Assembly (NCBI RefSeq): GCF_037975245.1
Contig: NC_092562.1
Location: forward strand, 4,206,001-4,270,000
Source of the DNA: Apostichopus japonicus
Lineage: Eukaryota > Echinodermata > Holothuroidea > Aspidochirotida > Stichopodidae
DNA length: 64,000 nucleotides
Reading direction: 5' to 3'
Within the stretch, counting starts at the first letter, position 1. Each line of letters starts with the position of its first letter. The translations under genes and the position numbers were made by a program. The notes under the pieces are model-generated. The model was not told the origin of the DNA and did no database searches. It saw only the letters and a list, made by a program, of their open reading frames with translations. Below, piece by piece: positions 1-14,014 of the stretch.

Positions 1-951
1 ACATAGTGATCAATGCTCTCAGTCTCGGATGGCTCTTGTTAAAAAGGAATCTCGAAAAGCTGAGTTCTACGGCAAAGTGAAAAACTTAATCAGACATTTC
101 TCCTCCACATTATTATGAATTTTTATTTTAATCCTGTGTATGTTTTTAGCTGTACATTCTATGGTACATGCAGTTACCTGTCTGCACTACATGCTGAGGC
201 TGGTGTTAAATCAATTACACCTCCGCCTCTCACAACTCCCTAAGTGTGTATGTGAGACTCCTGTGGGATTAAGCCAACCCGAACAAGTTCCCAATCAATA
301 TTCCGTATATATTCCAGTGAAATAAAATTAAATCTTCTTAAATTTTGTATTCTTGTTCAAAAGAGAATTTCGACAGATTTCTGTCTGTATTGGAGTTTGT
401 CTTGATGTATGATCTTTTGCGGAATCGAAAAACAAATTCTGTTTGTTAGTTTGTTCAATCTATGTTGAGCTACATGTATACATACTAAACTATGAATGTT
501 ACATGAAGGTTCATTATTCAATAACATTCACTGCATGAAAGGGATTTCATGTGTTTTGAAATAGGGAGTATGACCGGCATTCATGAAATGCAATTTCAAG
601 ACTGGTAGCTTGAGGACCTTGACTTTATCCTGTAGATTGTACAGTTTGTAAGTACGTTAACACCATTCAGTATAATTACTCTGTTAGTGACAATCACAGT
701 ATTAGTAACTGATTAATGATTGTCTGATTAATGCATCTGGCAAAGTTTGCAAGTTGCTGGATGTACAAAGTGTAAAAAAAAAGGAGCTTGTGTTCATTTC
801 TTGTTATATCTACTCTGTAACAATTACAGGAGTACAGCCAGTTACTGTACACTGACTGAAGTTCGTTCCGTTTCTGAAATAGAAGGGTTTGGGGATATAC
901 AGTATATGCAGTGTAAACTGATATGTGATATCAGCTGATATTCATGCAGTG
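1..951. other. gene-free stretch, probably UGCG intron 1 or 5' flank
   Basis: I see no supported coding exon here. Only short chance ORFs are present, and none resembles the N-terminal membrane anchor expected for UGCG exon 1. UGCG exon 2 begins at 4932 with the last base of a split codon, so this stretch is most simply part of a large first intron. Confidence 0.5.
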
Positions 952-1960
952 TCTATACTACACTGTATAGAGCTACAGTAAGAACAGACTACACTGTATA
1001 GAGCTACAGTAAGAACAGACTACAGTACACTGTATTAAGCTACAGTAAGAACAGACTACACTGTATAGAGCTACAGTAAGAACAGACTACACTGTATAGA
1101 GCTACAGTAAGAATAGACTATACTGTATAGAGCTACAGTAAGAACAGACTACACTGTATAGAGCTACAGTAAGAACAGACTACACTGTATAGAGCTACAG
1201 TAAGAACAGACTTCACTGTATGAACTACAATAAGAACAGACTTCACTGTATGAACTACAATAAGAACAGACTACACTGTATAGAGCTACAGTGAGAACAT
1301 ACAACATTGTATAGAGCTACAGTAAGAACAGACAACACTGTATAGAGCTACAGTAAGAACAGACTACACTGTATAGAGCTACAGTAAGAACATACTACAC
1401 TGTATAGAGCTACAGTAAGAACAGACTACTCTGTATAGAGCTACAGTAAGAACAGACTACACTATATAGAGCTACATTAAGAACAGACTTCACTGTATGA
1501 ACTACAATTAGAACAGACTTCACTGTATGAACTGCAATAAGAACAGACTACTGTACACTGTATAGAGCTACAGTAAGAACAGACTACACTGTATAGAGCT
1601 ACAGTAAGAACAGACTACACTGTATAGAGCTACAGTAAGAACAGACTACGCTGTATAGAGCTACAGTAAGAACAGACTACACTGTATAAAGCTACAGTAA
1701 GAACAGACTACACTGTATATAGCTACAGTAAGAACAGACTACACTGTATAGAGCTACAGTAAGAACAGACTACACTGTATGAACTGCAATAAGAACAGAC
1801 TACACTGTATAGAGCTACAGTGAGAACACACTACACTGTATAGAGCTACAGTAAGAACAGACAACACTGTATAGAGCTACAGTAAGAACAGACTACACTG
1901 TATAGAGCTACAGTAAGAACAGACTATACAAGTGCTTGTAGAGCTTACAGTAAGAACAGG
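952..1960. repeat. minisatellite, ~31-bp unit, about 32 copies
   Basis: A head-to-tail array with the consensus unit ctgtatagagctacagtaag followed by aacagactaca (31 bp). Most units are nearly identical. A 30-bp variant (cttcactgtatgaactacaa, then taagaacaga) occurs in small blocks near 1210-1260, 1488-1535 and 1772, and a few units carry an extra tacagtac. The interspersed variant blocks suggest expansion by unequal exchange or slippage of multi-unit segments. Each unit contains a GTAAG preceded by aca, which resembles a 5' splice donor. Confidence 0.95.
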
Positions 1961-4931
1961 TAGCTCAAGGTGCAATCTTTTCCATGTTAGGGGTAATCAA
2001 ACTTTATTTAACTCTTTCTTATCAATGAATTGGTTGCTAGCTTGATATTGGTACAGTACGTAGAGACAACCTTCTGTGTTTACCCTCTGTTTGGAGCTGA
2101 ACCATTGCCATCACCCATTGTTCACTGCTTAAAGTTTCCAAGAAGGTGAATTTCACTGGTTTGCCCATATATACTGAATACAATGCTTGCACAATAGAAA
2201 TCAGTGACTCAAAACCACAAGACCATACATGTGATCAATCTGCTTACTGCTAATATCTCCCCAATGCCTGTGAAAGAATTCAGGGTTAGATGGGTTTCTG
2301 TTGTATTGTGTGTTAAAAAAGGAGATAAAAAGATTTACTATTTTGTATTGTGTCTTTATATTGCATTTCATCCAACAAAATTTTCAGGGTGAATTTTGTC
2401 AAAGTCACCTTTTCTGTGGATTAGTTGCTTTCACTTTTACCTGCCCAAGTAAAGATTGATCAACATTTAACCCATCAAGTTGTTATTTCTTTGTAGATTC
2501 TGACAACATGCATTTTTTGGCTGGTTAACTTCCTGTGTAGTAATATTTTCGAAACATAAATACAGTAGCTGTGAAAGTGGTGAAAGGGAAAAACCAATTT
2601 GGGACTTGTTGCAACTTTTCAGTTAATTCAATTCAAGTATTTTGTACAGTGCAGTGTCAGAGTCACTTGAATGTAGAACACATTGGGAGGGAATGGGGGG
2701 GGGGGTGTAGGGTACCCATGTCAGGGATGTGCTCAGGCAGATCCACATACTGGTGGGGGTGACCCCCTCCCCTTTGGAAAACTGTTGCAAATGAAGTATG
2801 CTTAGATGGAAAATGGGGCTATCTTTTTCCTATTCTGGAGCTAACTTCTGTGCCAAGTATTCACCCATAATTTGGTAACACTGGTAAAATTTGTTAAATT
2901 AATCATCAAAAATAGTTCCAGGCAGAAATGGTGTAATGGATTGGAAATTCCATTTCTATTGCATCCAGGAGAAACAACCTTGGTGAGGAAATATTGTACT
3001 TTGTACTCTTCTTGCCAGAGAGATACTGTAGATAGATAGGATGGTTTAACACGTATGTACACGTTTGACATTGTTATGTAAAGTATGTTATCAAACCTCT
3101 GCATTGTAGAGATGGTCTCTTGACCTTTGTACTAAGCTAAGCTCATACTTTGATAGTCAAAATATATGATAATGCTTTCGTGTCATTGCAATTTTTTGTC
3201 ACAAAATTGTAACGTCAAGAACAGAAGACCAGGCTTGTGCGGTATAGCAAATCCACTGTATTATGTGTATGTGTATGTGTATGTGTATATATATTGCCTC
3301 AGGTGCACACCCCTTGTTTGATGTGCCATATATGGGCTTTCTTTACAAGTAACATTCATGAATTTCCTTGGCTGGCATTTCTTCTGACCTGACAGGATAA
3401 TGCTGTATCAGACTAGCATGAAACAATATTCGTTTTTGTTGTACGATATGTTCATCTCAGACAGACATAGCAAAGTTTTTCATTCCCCCCCCCCTCCATT
3501 ATCCAGTCAAATTAAAAATGTAAAACTTATTCAATGAAATTTCAACTCGCAGGAACTGATTCTGAGAGCTAGACCATTCATTTTGTTTTGTTATTGGTTT
3601 TAATTTTTGTTGTGTCATGTTTTGCTTTGTTTTGTTTTGTTTTGTTATGTTATGTTTTTTTGTTTTTGATTGGTATGTATTTTTCAGTATAACATTTTTT
3701 TAATGTTTTTTTCCTAACACCCTATATACATAAATGTACATTTATCATATGTACATTTAATTAAATTCCTATGGTACACTATATGAGCAACAGTAGTGTA
3801 TGGTTGAAAATCTAACAAAACTCCAGCACCTAAATCAGTGAATACTTTAACCAGAATCACATCGCATTGCACAATATTTGGTCAAATTGCTATATAGGTC
3901 AAAAGATATAGAGTTTATTCCAACACAGGAAGGACAGTACAGTAAAACTCTGATTATCCAATCCCCTTTTATCCGAACCCTCAACTTTCTGCACCGGCCA
4001 TCCGTTCGTTATTAAAAAAGTCTGGAGGCCTAGTGTTATCTATACCAAGTACTGCACAGTACTGATATTATGGTACAACAAAATCTTCCTTGTCACAATT
4101 GCAATTAGGGATTCCCCTTCTAAAGTTTTTTCCTGCTATTGGAGTGAGTAAAACTAATGAATGACCAAGACACTTAACTATACCATGTTTAAAACAAATG
4201 TGCCCCGTAATGGTCACCCGGCCGGCGTACAGTAATGCCCCTTACCTCAGGTAAATTATTCCAAACATGAAAGAGCTGTGTTAGGCCCAAACTGAAACTA
4301 CTTTCTCCCATAATTTTCTTGATAAGAACCTCTAAAGTGGTCCGTGAAATTTTAGCTTGTTATGGGAATTAGTATTAGGTTAGGATAAAACCACTGACAC
4401 CAGTGTTTCCTGTACTATAGTGAGACGCCTATACAGTGATAATATATAGATTACTGAACATATGGTCAGAGTGGCCAAAGTACGCAACAACCCCCCCCCC
4501 CCATCCCCTAGCCTCCCGAGATGAAACACTTTCTTTTTCATTCCCTCTTTCCTATTTCCTAAAACAATCATCCAATTATGACAAATAGTATACACAATCA
4601 CAATTACAATTATAACATACTGTAGGTATCTTTAATTCTTATAGTCATAAATTAGTTAATTCATGAAAATTTGATTACCCAAACTTTTCGACCATCTGAA
4701 CTACCTTCAGTCCCAACCAGTTTGGATAATTGGGGGGGGGGGGGGCATATTTTATAAGTGACAAAATTCAGAACCATCAAACAGTTGTGACACAAAATTT
4801 GAAACACTAAATTAATCCATGACCTAAACAATGTATGTTAAAATTATGATATCAACTCCCGCGTGATCATCATGATATGATCTGTTTACATCTATATGTT
4901 AATAGTCATGTGCTTTCCTTCTCTTCTTCAG
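1961..4931. other. non-coding, probably UGCG intron 1
   Basis: No exon is recognisable. The stretch contains homopolymer G and C runs (near 2696, 4490 and 4731), a short (gtatgt)n tract near 3264-3290, T-rich DNA at 3590-3720, and a fragment near 2753-2780 resembling the GC-rich core of the hAT MITEs found elsewhere in the window (ggggtgaccccctccccttt). The 3' end is the polypyrimidine tract and AG acceptor (4930-4931) of UGCG exon 2. Confidence 0.5.
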
Positions 4932-7900
4932 GAAATTGTTCATGTATCGGAAGCCTACCAATGAGCTGCAGGAGGAGCTACCAGGGATCTCTATACTGAA
5001 GCCGTTAGTAGGAGCAGATCCAAACCTGCAAGATAACTTAGAAACATTCTTCAATATTGCCTATCCAAAGGTAAAAAATAGTGAAAATAGCTCACAATTG
5101 ACGTTATATTACAATGGTTAATGGTATGAAAAGAACATGTTAAGATTTTATGTACAGCACAGTACTGTATTGTGTATGTAGCATAGCAATAATGGTGTAT
5201 GGTCATACTATAGTAATACCATTGTACAGTAGAATTAATCTTGGTTTCTTTCAATGACTGTAGACTAGCACTTGTTGATAAAATATAAATAATAAACTTT
5301 TGCAGCACATTAGAGTACATTAAATATGTGGTATATATATTCAATACTCTGTGTTTGGTAGAACAGTGAAGCATCTGTGACACTTGCTTGGGTCGGCAAT
5401 AACTCGATAATGGAGTGATGGTTATTATGACCTTATGAATATTAATGAGGGGTCAAACATAAAATTCTTTACATGGAAATAACTCTGCAAAGTCGGATTG
5501 TAGCCAAACTTGGTAAACAGTTGTTGTTGAATAGCTGGTACATGTACAGTAGGCTTTAAGTTTTTGTTCTGGGTTCCCCAAACATTTTGAGCCATTTTTG
5601 TGCTATTGGGCCCAAAATTTATTTCCACCTCAAATACATTTTGGGACACAATCATTGGGCCTGATTTTGTGTGACCCAATAATTTGTGACTATTTGGGCT
5701 CACATTTTTGCTGGTTTTTAATTTTGGGCCAAATATATATTTGTAGTGGCCAAACAATTTAGCGGGCCCAATTGTTTGGGAAAGGCCAAAAATTGCAATA
5801 ATTTCACAGCCTTATATCAGATATCCAAACTTGGAATACAGTTGTTGCTTAATAGCTCTATTACGTGTGGGCATTAATATTATGATATTGGGTGAATATG
5901 ACATAACACTTTAGAAGAATCCATTTTAAAATGCACCTCATTTGGTTTATTACTAAATTATTGCACATACATAGTGAAACGAAAGTGAAAGAATAATAAG
6001 TGTACAAGCTAATACCAGTTACAGTTTTGCAGATGTCGTGATTCTGTGAAAGAGTGTCAAATGTAGTCACTCATGAGTGACGAACCTCTACCGATGTTGA
6101 TTAAAGCTGCAAATGGTGCCTCTTATTTTGATCCATTGTAAATCTTATTCAGAAGAATTTGCAGCTCTCTATTGTTTGATCTTCATTGTAAATATTCTCT
6201 GAGTTGATTCCAGACCAGCTGGAATTTATCTGATAATGCACAGTCAATTTATGCCTTTGATACATTAAAATGTGTACAGTTTACAATGCCAGCACTCTGT
6301 ACATGCTGACAATTGGGTGTCAATCATGACATCAATTTTCTCTCAAACTATTTAAATATATATAATTGTTTAAATTTTCATTGTCCCTGTACGCCTAGTG
6401 AAATCACTCAAATGGTGTTATGACAGTTTCTTTAACTTCAAATACATGTATGCCTGCATAAAATATATATCTGTCACACTACACAGTTAAAGGTGTGTAA
6501 CATTGGTATAATCACACTGAATACAGCCTTTGTTCAGATTCACTGCAGACACCAGTAAAAGACACCAGTTATAGTAGGTGACTACAGTACTGATTTCGCT
6601 TAACTCCCGTTGAAAAAAAATCAACGATCGATAACAAAAGTTAAAAATCGATAAAAAAAGTTGAAAATCGGTTAATTTCGTTGACAAGATTTAGACTATT
6701 GTGGGCACGGTTGTCAACAAAGTTTGAACGAAATTTCCACGAAAGTTATCGCGATCAAAAACCGCAAAGGCAATTCTAGACATATCAAGGTTGTGACTTG
6801 CATTGAATCCTTAGTGTAACTACAGCCGTTTTCAGACTCTACCAGAAGTTGCCGAGGAATATTACAAACGTTGCAAAAGTTTGATTGTATATAAAAGACG
6901 GAGTAAGTTCTGTACTAGGTGTTTGAAAAATGATTTGGCTAGGATAATAAAAACTAGTCTTGGTCGATCGTAACAAGCACATTCTATGACTCTTAAGTTA
7001 TAGGCTAGTATTAAACTAGGATAAGTTTAAGTTAACTCACCAAGGAACGCAGTGTCAGAAAAACAAGAAAAAAAATATCAACAATGAAACAGTCGTAGCT
7101 GGATATCAAAGAGATCTTTATTCCCAATAAATTCCTGTGTTACTTGACGTACTACAGTACCGTTTACTACAGAACCGCACTCACTTTCAAACTTTTCTGA
7201 GAGCGCATTCCGTCCAAAAAATCTCCCCCGACTTCAATGCACGCAAAAAAAAAAACAAAAAAAAAAGCTGTTATTTTCCCCTAACCCGTTACTGTAAGTT
7301 GCCCGCGAAAGCAGATGGACTGCCCTGGTAATTAAGGTCGCAGCCTTGGTCTGGGCTACCTATAGTATGCTGCTTACATGTGCATTCCCTACCCTGGATA
7401 TCCCCACCACCAAACTTTTTTGAAAGGCTTAATCCAATCATAAACTTGGCTTTGTCAAATTCACGCCTACCTTATGTTAATTAGCATAGTATTTATCTTC
7501 GTGGGGGGTTTAGCACTGCAGAACCTTCATGGCTGGCTGCCTCTAGAAGCAAACATTATTTTACCCCTACTTTTCGTAATGGAATGGATGTTATCTGTTA
7601 CTTAGTTAATTGAAAACCAAATATTCATTCATATATGTATAAGTAGAACAATCCAGCAGGGATAGAAGGATTATCTTGAATGAACCAATCAAAAGTTGTG
7701 CTATTAATAAAACTTGAAAACACCTGGCCAGCAAGAGAGTTGCAAACAATTGTTTCCATGACTACTAAGAAAATAAAGCAGTGACTTGGGGCCCACGTTG
7801 GGTAGATTTCTGTGGAAAATGAATATATTTTCATTGCTTATTTGAGTATTGTATATTGGGAAGAGCTGATCAAACATTACTGGGGCGGGCTTTCAACTGG

Positions 7901-10900
7901 CCTGACGGTTTTCAACTGGCCTGACAGCATGTATATTTATTTTAATGAGTAGGGGGAGTTTTTATGAGTCTCCCGGTATGCGTCACATGAGAAGTAAATG
8001 TTTTGTTTTTCGGTTTTATCATCGTTTTTCAAGTGAAACAACTCATAAAATCATATCAAATGAAAATAATATATATTTGAATATCCTTCCTTAGTTTTAC
8101 TAATCAGGAATGCTTGATAAGGCATGCAATGCATCGTTCGAAAATGTAATTTTAAAGAAGAATTGAAATGAACGACATAAAACAATATCTGTGAAGCATG
8201 TGGAGCACAACTTTGAATATTCGTTTTGAAAGAAAACATAATGAACGATGTTTACTGCGTAAATAAATTCCGCCGAACTGGCATAGAGAAATTACGTACT
8301 GCAGCTTACGTCAGAGAAGCTCATAAATGACACAGGTGGATAGAGCGCATCAAAATTCGGTTTAGGAAATCCCTATACAGCCAACAAAAGTCGATGTGTC
8401 CTTCCGTTTTCGTGTTATAAGCGATTTTGTGTTTTTGCAATATGGTTTTCAGTATATTTTCATTGAATAAGGGCGTTTTGTTGTGTGTGTTTAAATAAGG
8501 GTGTGACCTAACAGATATTTCGCTAACCGTTTCACCGTATCGCCTGCCGGTCGGTTAAACGTTTAAACGCTGTTTCCCGATCGCGGCTTTTTTGACACAC
8601 CGTTACTGGACTTTTAATGAAAATAGGACGTTATGAGTACAATAATTAAGGTTTTCTTTTCCAGCAGGTAGCAATTCAGGCAGCAAGACAACGATCAATG
8701 TATGTTAATTACTAATTAGGCCCAATAATATTGCGAACCTTTCGTGTAATAATAATTGCCTAACACACATGATCAGTATTCGTGGTCTTCAGAAGTTCAG
8801 ATCACTGAATTTATATAACTCGGCCTTCGGCAACGTCGTAACTTTTGAAGAAAAAAAACAATATATTTGTCTATCTATCACAAGATTTTAAACAAAAACT
8901 CGCCTAAATTAGCAAACTTACCCACCTTTCCTACTTACTCATTAAAAGTCATCTTAAGAAAACAAATTACGCACGCAGGTGTTGTGCGATGGGTTGTAAA
9001 AATCAAGTTGAAATTGGTTTGAGCAGCCTCCGATTTCATTTTCTTTCTCTTGTGTCACATACATGATACAGTACTTTACATTTGATACAAAAGTTACTTC
9101 AAACAACAGCTTCCCAAAATTTTTGTCCCAATAGGTTAAGATTTAACCACGCTGCGCAGTACCATTCATAATTTGCATATTACACTCGGCGTCCAGATGG
9201 CGGGAGAATATAACATCATGTTCAATGTGTTGTGTCGTTCCCATGGTGCGATGAACTTGGGCAAGTTGCCAAGTTCGAATGTCAATGACCTACTTATGTT
9301 CTGTGACCAATGTCAGTGGGAATTATGTGTGTAAAAACTCGGGTTTTTCCATTTGTTATATATGTAGAAGTTTTTCCGTAAGCGGAGCGAATTTTAGGGC
9401 GGCTCGTTGATTGTGAGGAAGCACTTATCTAAGCATCAATATTTGTGAAAAATATCGTAAGTTTTTCATTTTCGTTCATTTTCTTTTATGTTTACCGCAA
9501 TCGCGCCCGCAATGCATGCACAGCATAATACCATGTGTGAAAAAAATGGCTGTACACGTGCGGACCTGAGAGAGCAAACTGGCCTTGTGTTGTTAATGTT
9601 ATGACGGTACTTTCTAGAACGACCATTTGCGTCTTTTGGGGTCAACATATTTTCACACGGGATTTCACCATGTCATTGATCGATGTACACGGGTGATATG
9701 TCGCAAATATAAACTGAGAAAACGAATTGACGACACTATTGACGATGACTATTGGCCTACTACTTTAGTTATATTGAACACATTATTCATGCCTAAAACA
9801 TCATTTTTCTGTTTTTATAGATAGTTTGCAGTACATTACTAAGTTCTTTACATATTTTAAAATAATTTTCATGTTTAAAATGTAAACAAAATAGAAAAAA
9901 TAAAAAGAGAAAACGCCTTTTTGAAAAATGGAAGCGTCCTCGCAGAATGGGCGGGGCATCTTTATTTTGCTTCAAGTAACATGTTTTCGCTCAGAAACAA
10001 AGTTTCATACTCCAACTCTAATAAAAAACCAAATTTACATCTCTAAAAAATAACTATTTTTCGTAATTTGCGAGTAAACCAAGTTTATATGTCCATTCAT
10101 TGTTATTTAAATGGTTAAACAGCACTCTAATTTATCTGGAAGGGTGCCTCGTGGTATATAGCTTTGACTGCATTTTCTCTTACGGCCTTGCAAAGTTAAG
10201 ACTTATGTCACTGTGTTTGGGGTTCACAGTTAGAAAACGTCCCCGTCAGTTTCACTACATGTTTCTTTGAGTGTCACTACTTATGCAAGTGCAGGAATGC
10301 TCTTGAGAAAATTCCTGCCTTCAAGCGACTGTTCCAAAGTCTAATCAATACTAATAAACGAAGTTGCTCATTTTCCGACGTTTCGCGTAACCACACATTG
10401 ACCTTCTATTTCGTTTCAAAAAGAATTGCAACGTATCGTTGAAAATTCCACGAAGGAAATGACTGAGATAACCAATCGTTAAAATTCGGGGAATTTAGAT
10501 AAAAATTGGGGAATTTCGATGAAAAAACGTGGAAATTCGGTTATTTTCCTTTTAACGAATTTTAACGGGAGTTAAGCGAAATCAGTACTGTATGTATACA
10601 GAACAACAGTAGGTACTGTACATACAGAAAAACCTACCGTTCCATATCCACCCACCCTGTTCAACTCCGCCGCCCCTCTCTCCCAAATAACAAGGAACAA
10701 AGGAGTAACTGCTACCATATGACTTACAGATCAAGTTCTGTCTGTTTGTCTTATGTATATATTACAGATAATGTTGCTGGTAACCATCCATAACTTAAAA
10801 GAACAGCTGAACTTGTTGAAGTGTTTCACAAAGACATTGTCAAAGACAGTGACATTGTCACAAAGATAGCTTATGTAAGTTAATCCTACAGTAACAACTA

Positions 10901-13900
10901 TCTGTAGTAGGCTACCTCAGTAGTGTACCACAGTCACCTACTATAACCACAGTACTGTACCATAGTCACCTACTATAACCACAGTACTGTACCATAGTCA
11001 CCTACTATAACCTACTTACTGTACCAAAGTCACCTACTATAACCTACTTACTGTACCAAAGTCACCTAAGTACAATAACCACAGTGCTGTACCATAGTCA
11101 CCTAAGTACAATAACCTCAGTGCTGTACCATAGTCACCTACTATAACCACAGTACTGTATCATAGTCACCTAAGTACAATAACCACTGTACTGTACCATT
11201 GTCACCTACTATAACCACAGTGCTGTACCGTAGTCACCTACTATAACCACAGTACTATACCACAGTCACCTAAGTACAATAACCACAGTACTGTACCATA
11301 GTCACCTAAGTACAATAACCACAGTACTGTACCATAGTCACCTAAGTACAATAACCACAGTACTGTACCAAAGTCACCTAAGTACAATAACCACAGTGCT
11401 GTACCATAGTCACCTAAGTACAATAACCTCAGTGCTGTACCATAGTCACCTACTATAACCACAGTACTGTATCATAGTCACCTAAGTACAATAACCACTG
11501 TACTGTACCATTGTCACCTACTATAACCACAGTACTGTACCAAAGTCACCTACTGTACTATAACCACAGTACTATACCATAGTCACCTAACTACTGTATA
11601 ACCACGAGAACTTTCTACAGTACAGTTAGTAAATAACTTCACATGACACATGACATTACAAAGTGCTGGTTATTAATACAATACTTCATAGCATCTTATG
11701 AAGTTACTATACTGTGTCATATACATAGCCAAAATGTTACTTTTCTCACTGTATTAACTGTGGTACATAATACATATTTACATCCCCAGCCCCCTGCCCT
11801 CCCCAAACTCTTGGGTGACCCAACTTGTGATTCAACATAGCTTTTTTGCATGATCTTTCAAATCATGTCCAGAATGCTTTGTGTTTCACTTTTCACCTAT
11901 ATTTAGTTTATTTTTCTTATCGTTGCAGTATGAATTGTTAATATGCGTACACGAAGAAAAGGACCCAGCAGTGAAAATAGTAGAACCCTTGATGGAGAGG
12001 TATCCTCACGTTGATGCTCGTTTATTTTTAGGTGAGTTTGACATATACATTTACTTCGCTCCCCGCTTACCTGTCTCCCCACAACCTTAGCACCGCATTC
12101 TATCGTGTCTAGTATGCCCTGGTAATCTTTTAACACTGTGCACCCTCAGTGACTGATCATACCCGGTCAGTGACCTTCCTTCTCATTCTACCACCCAAAG
12201 TGTCTACACATGTTTTTCGTATTGGGAAAAATTTTCTTTCGAAATTCGCCCGGATACCTTGGATTTTTTAACTAGAAGTTTCCTTATAGGAGTTCTAGAC
12301 TTCCAACAACCTTTTACAGCCTGATAAGTATCCTTTTCTTATAGGGAAGGGAGTTTTGGGGGCTGTTTTTTAGTGTGCACTCTCGCCCATGCGTTCGTTT
12401 TTTTGTTAGCATAACGTTATTTTCTCAGGTAGTAGTTCCGCGAAACTACTTCGTTCGTTCGCCTTTCTCCGCTTTGATACGCGGATAGGCATTTGTTATC
12501 TTTATTTTTAGGTGAGTTTGACATATACTTTTGAGGAAATGTCTGGACCTCAAAGGTAAACCCTACGGTCATTTTATGTACACCCAATAGCTGTGCACAA
12601 ACCCTACAAGGTAAACTTGTGTCGATTTGTAATGCAGGCACCCCCAAGTCAATAACCTTGCATTTAAAGATCCCCATTTGTGTTTGAACATCATCAAGTT
12701 CAGCTTGTCTGAGGGACAGAACCAGAAAACTGTTAATAAAAATACTGTTACCCGTGAACTGTTGGCTACATTTTGGAGAAAATGTTACTTAATAATGGAT
12801 TAAACAATTTTGATCCAATAATTACATGCTGAAACATTGTTCATTATAAATCGCAGACGGCTGTTGTGCGACACAAACTGTTTGTTCGGACTTTGTTCTT
12901 AAGCGTAAAATAGACTCTTACGTAGGTTGTGTTTTATCATCTGGTTCATAAATATGTTCTTATAAATCAAAGGTTAACCTTGAAAAACTTGTTTGTTGAT
13001 TTTTTGTTTGTTTCCTTCATTATATGTCAACTGCAAACATTTATTTGCTTTGATTATACCTTATTTTAGCCATTTATGCTTCAGTAAATTATGCACGCCA
13101 CATGGAAATGTCGAAACTTTGACCTCCCTCAATGTTTGGTACAATGTGATCGCCTATAATCGACGATCCTTCTAAATTTTTCTGGTTTTTAATTTCATAA
13201 CCATATTCATAATTGTCTCTCTCTCTCTCTTTCAGAGGAAATGTTTGAAATTTCCTCTCAGATCTGTCTCGACGCTTCTTATTGCACCTTACCATCTTCC
13301 CAATCTAATAACTTGTAACATTGTGCAATGCTTTGATATCGTCAATATTTCCCCCAACTAAATTTCATATTCAGGTTGTTTATTTGTTCTGATCTTACAG
13401 GAGGAAATAATATGAAGATTGGAGGAAACCCAAAGCTAAATAATTTACTTCCAGGATATCAAGCCGCAAAATACGACTTTGTATTGATCAGTGATAGTGG
13501 AATAAGAAGTAAGTAGAGTCTGGTTCAAACTTGGTCCTCCCCACCTGCCCTCCCCCACCCCCCCCACCCCCCGCCCCCTTGCCCCTCAATATAACGAGTG
13601 AGAGGGCTTCTTGATATTCCACTCATATTTTACAAGTGGGAAAAATTATTCTGAAGCTAGTGGTCCGTAAGCGAATTTTGTCATGACCAAACTGTGTTGC
13701 TATAAATCTGAGAAGTGGTGATGGCAGCAAAAATTTCTGAAAAAAAGTTTTTAAAGGGACATCATGAAATTAAAATTTTGATTTCTTTAACATAACTCTG
13801 GATTGATTTTGTGAAGAATTTTTGGTGCAATTTGGCCTTACACCAGCTTACTCTGTGTTCACTCGTACCAGGCATGAGACTCTTTCGCGGAAACGCGGAT

Positions 13901-13970
13901 TTCCGATTATTTTTTTTTTCATTTTCGCGTTTTTTCTCGTAATTCGCGTTTTTTATTATTTTTTTCATTT

Positions 13971-14014
<44 letters not shown>

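Noticed and set aside
140-325. UGCG first exon
   Set aside because: The short frame has no membrane-anchor pattern like the UGCG N-terminus and no donor of the required phase 2 was found.
952-1960. CRISPR array
   Set aside because: Units are contiguous with no unique spacers and the DNA is from an animal. It is a minisatellite.
11241-11462. Minus-strand frame encoding a 12-residue [12 protein letters not shown]-like repeat
   Set aside because: It follows from a 36-bp minisatellite unit and is interrupted by the 32-bp units.
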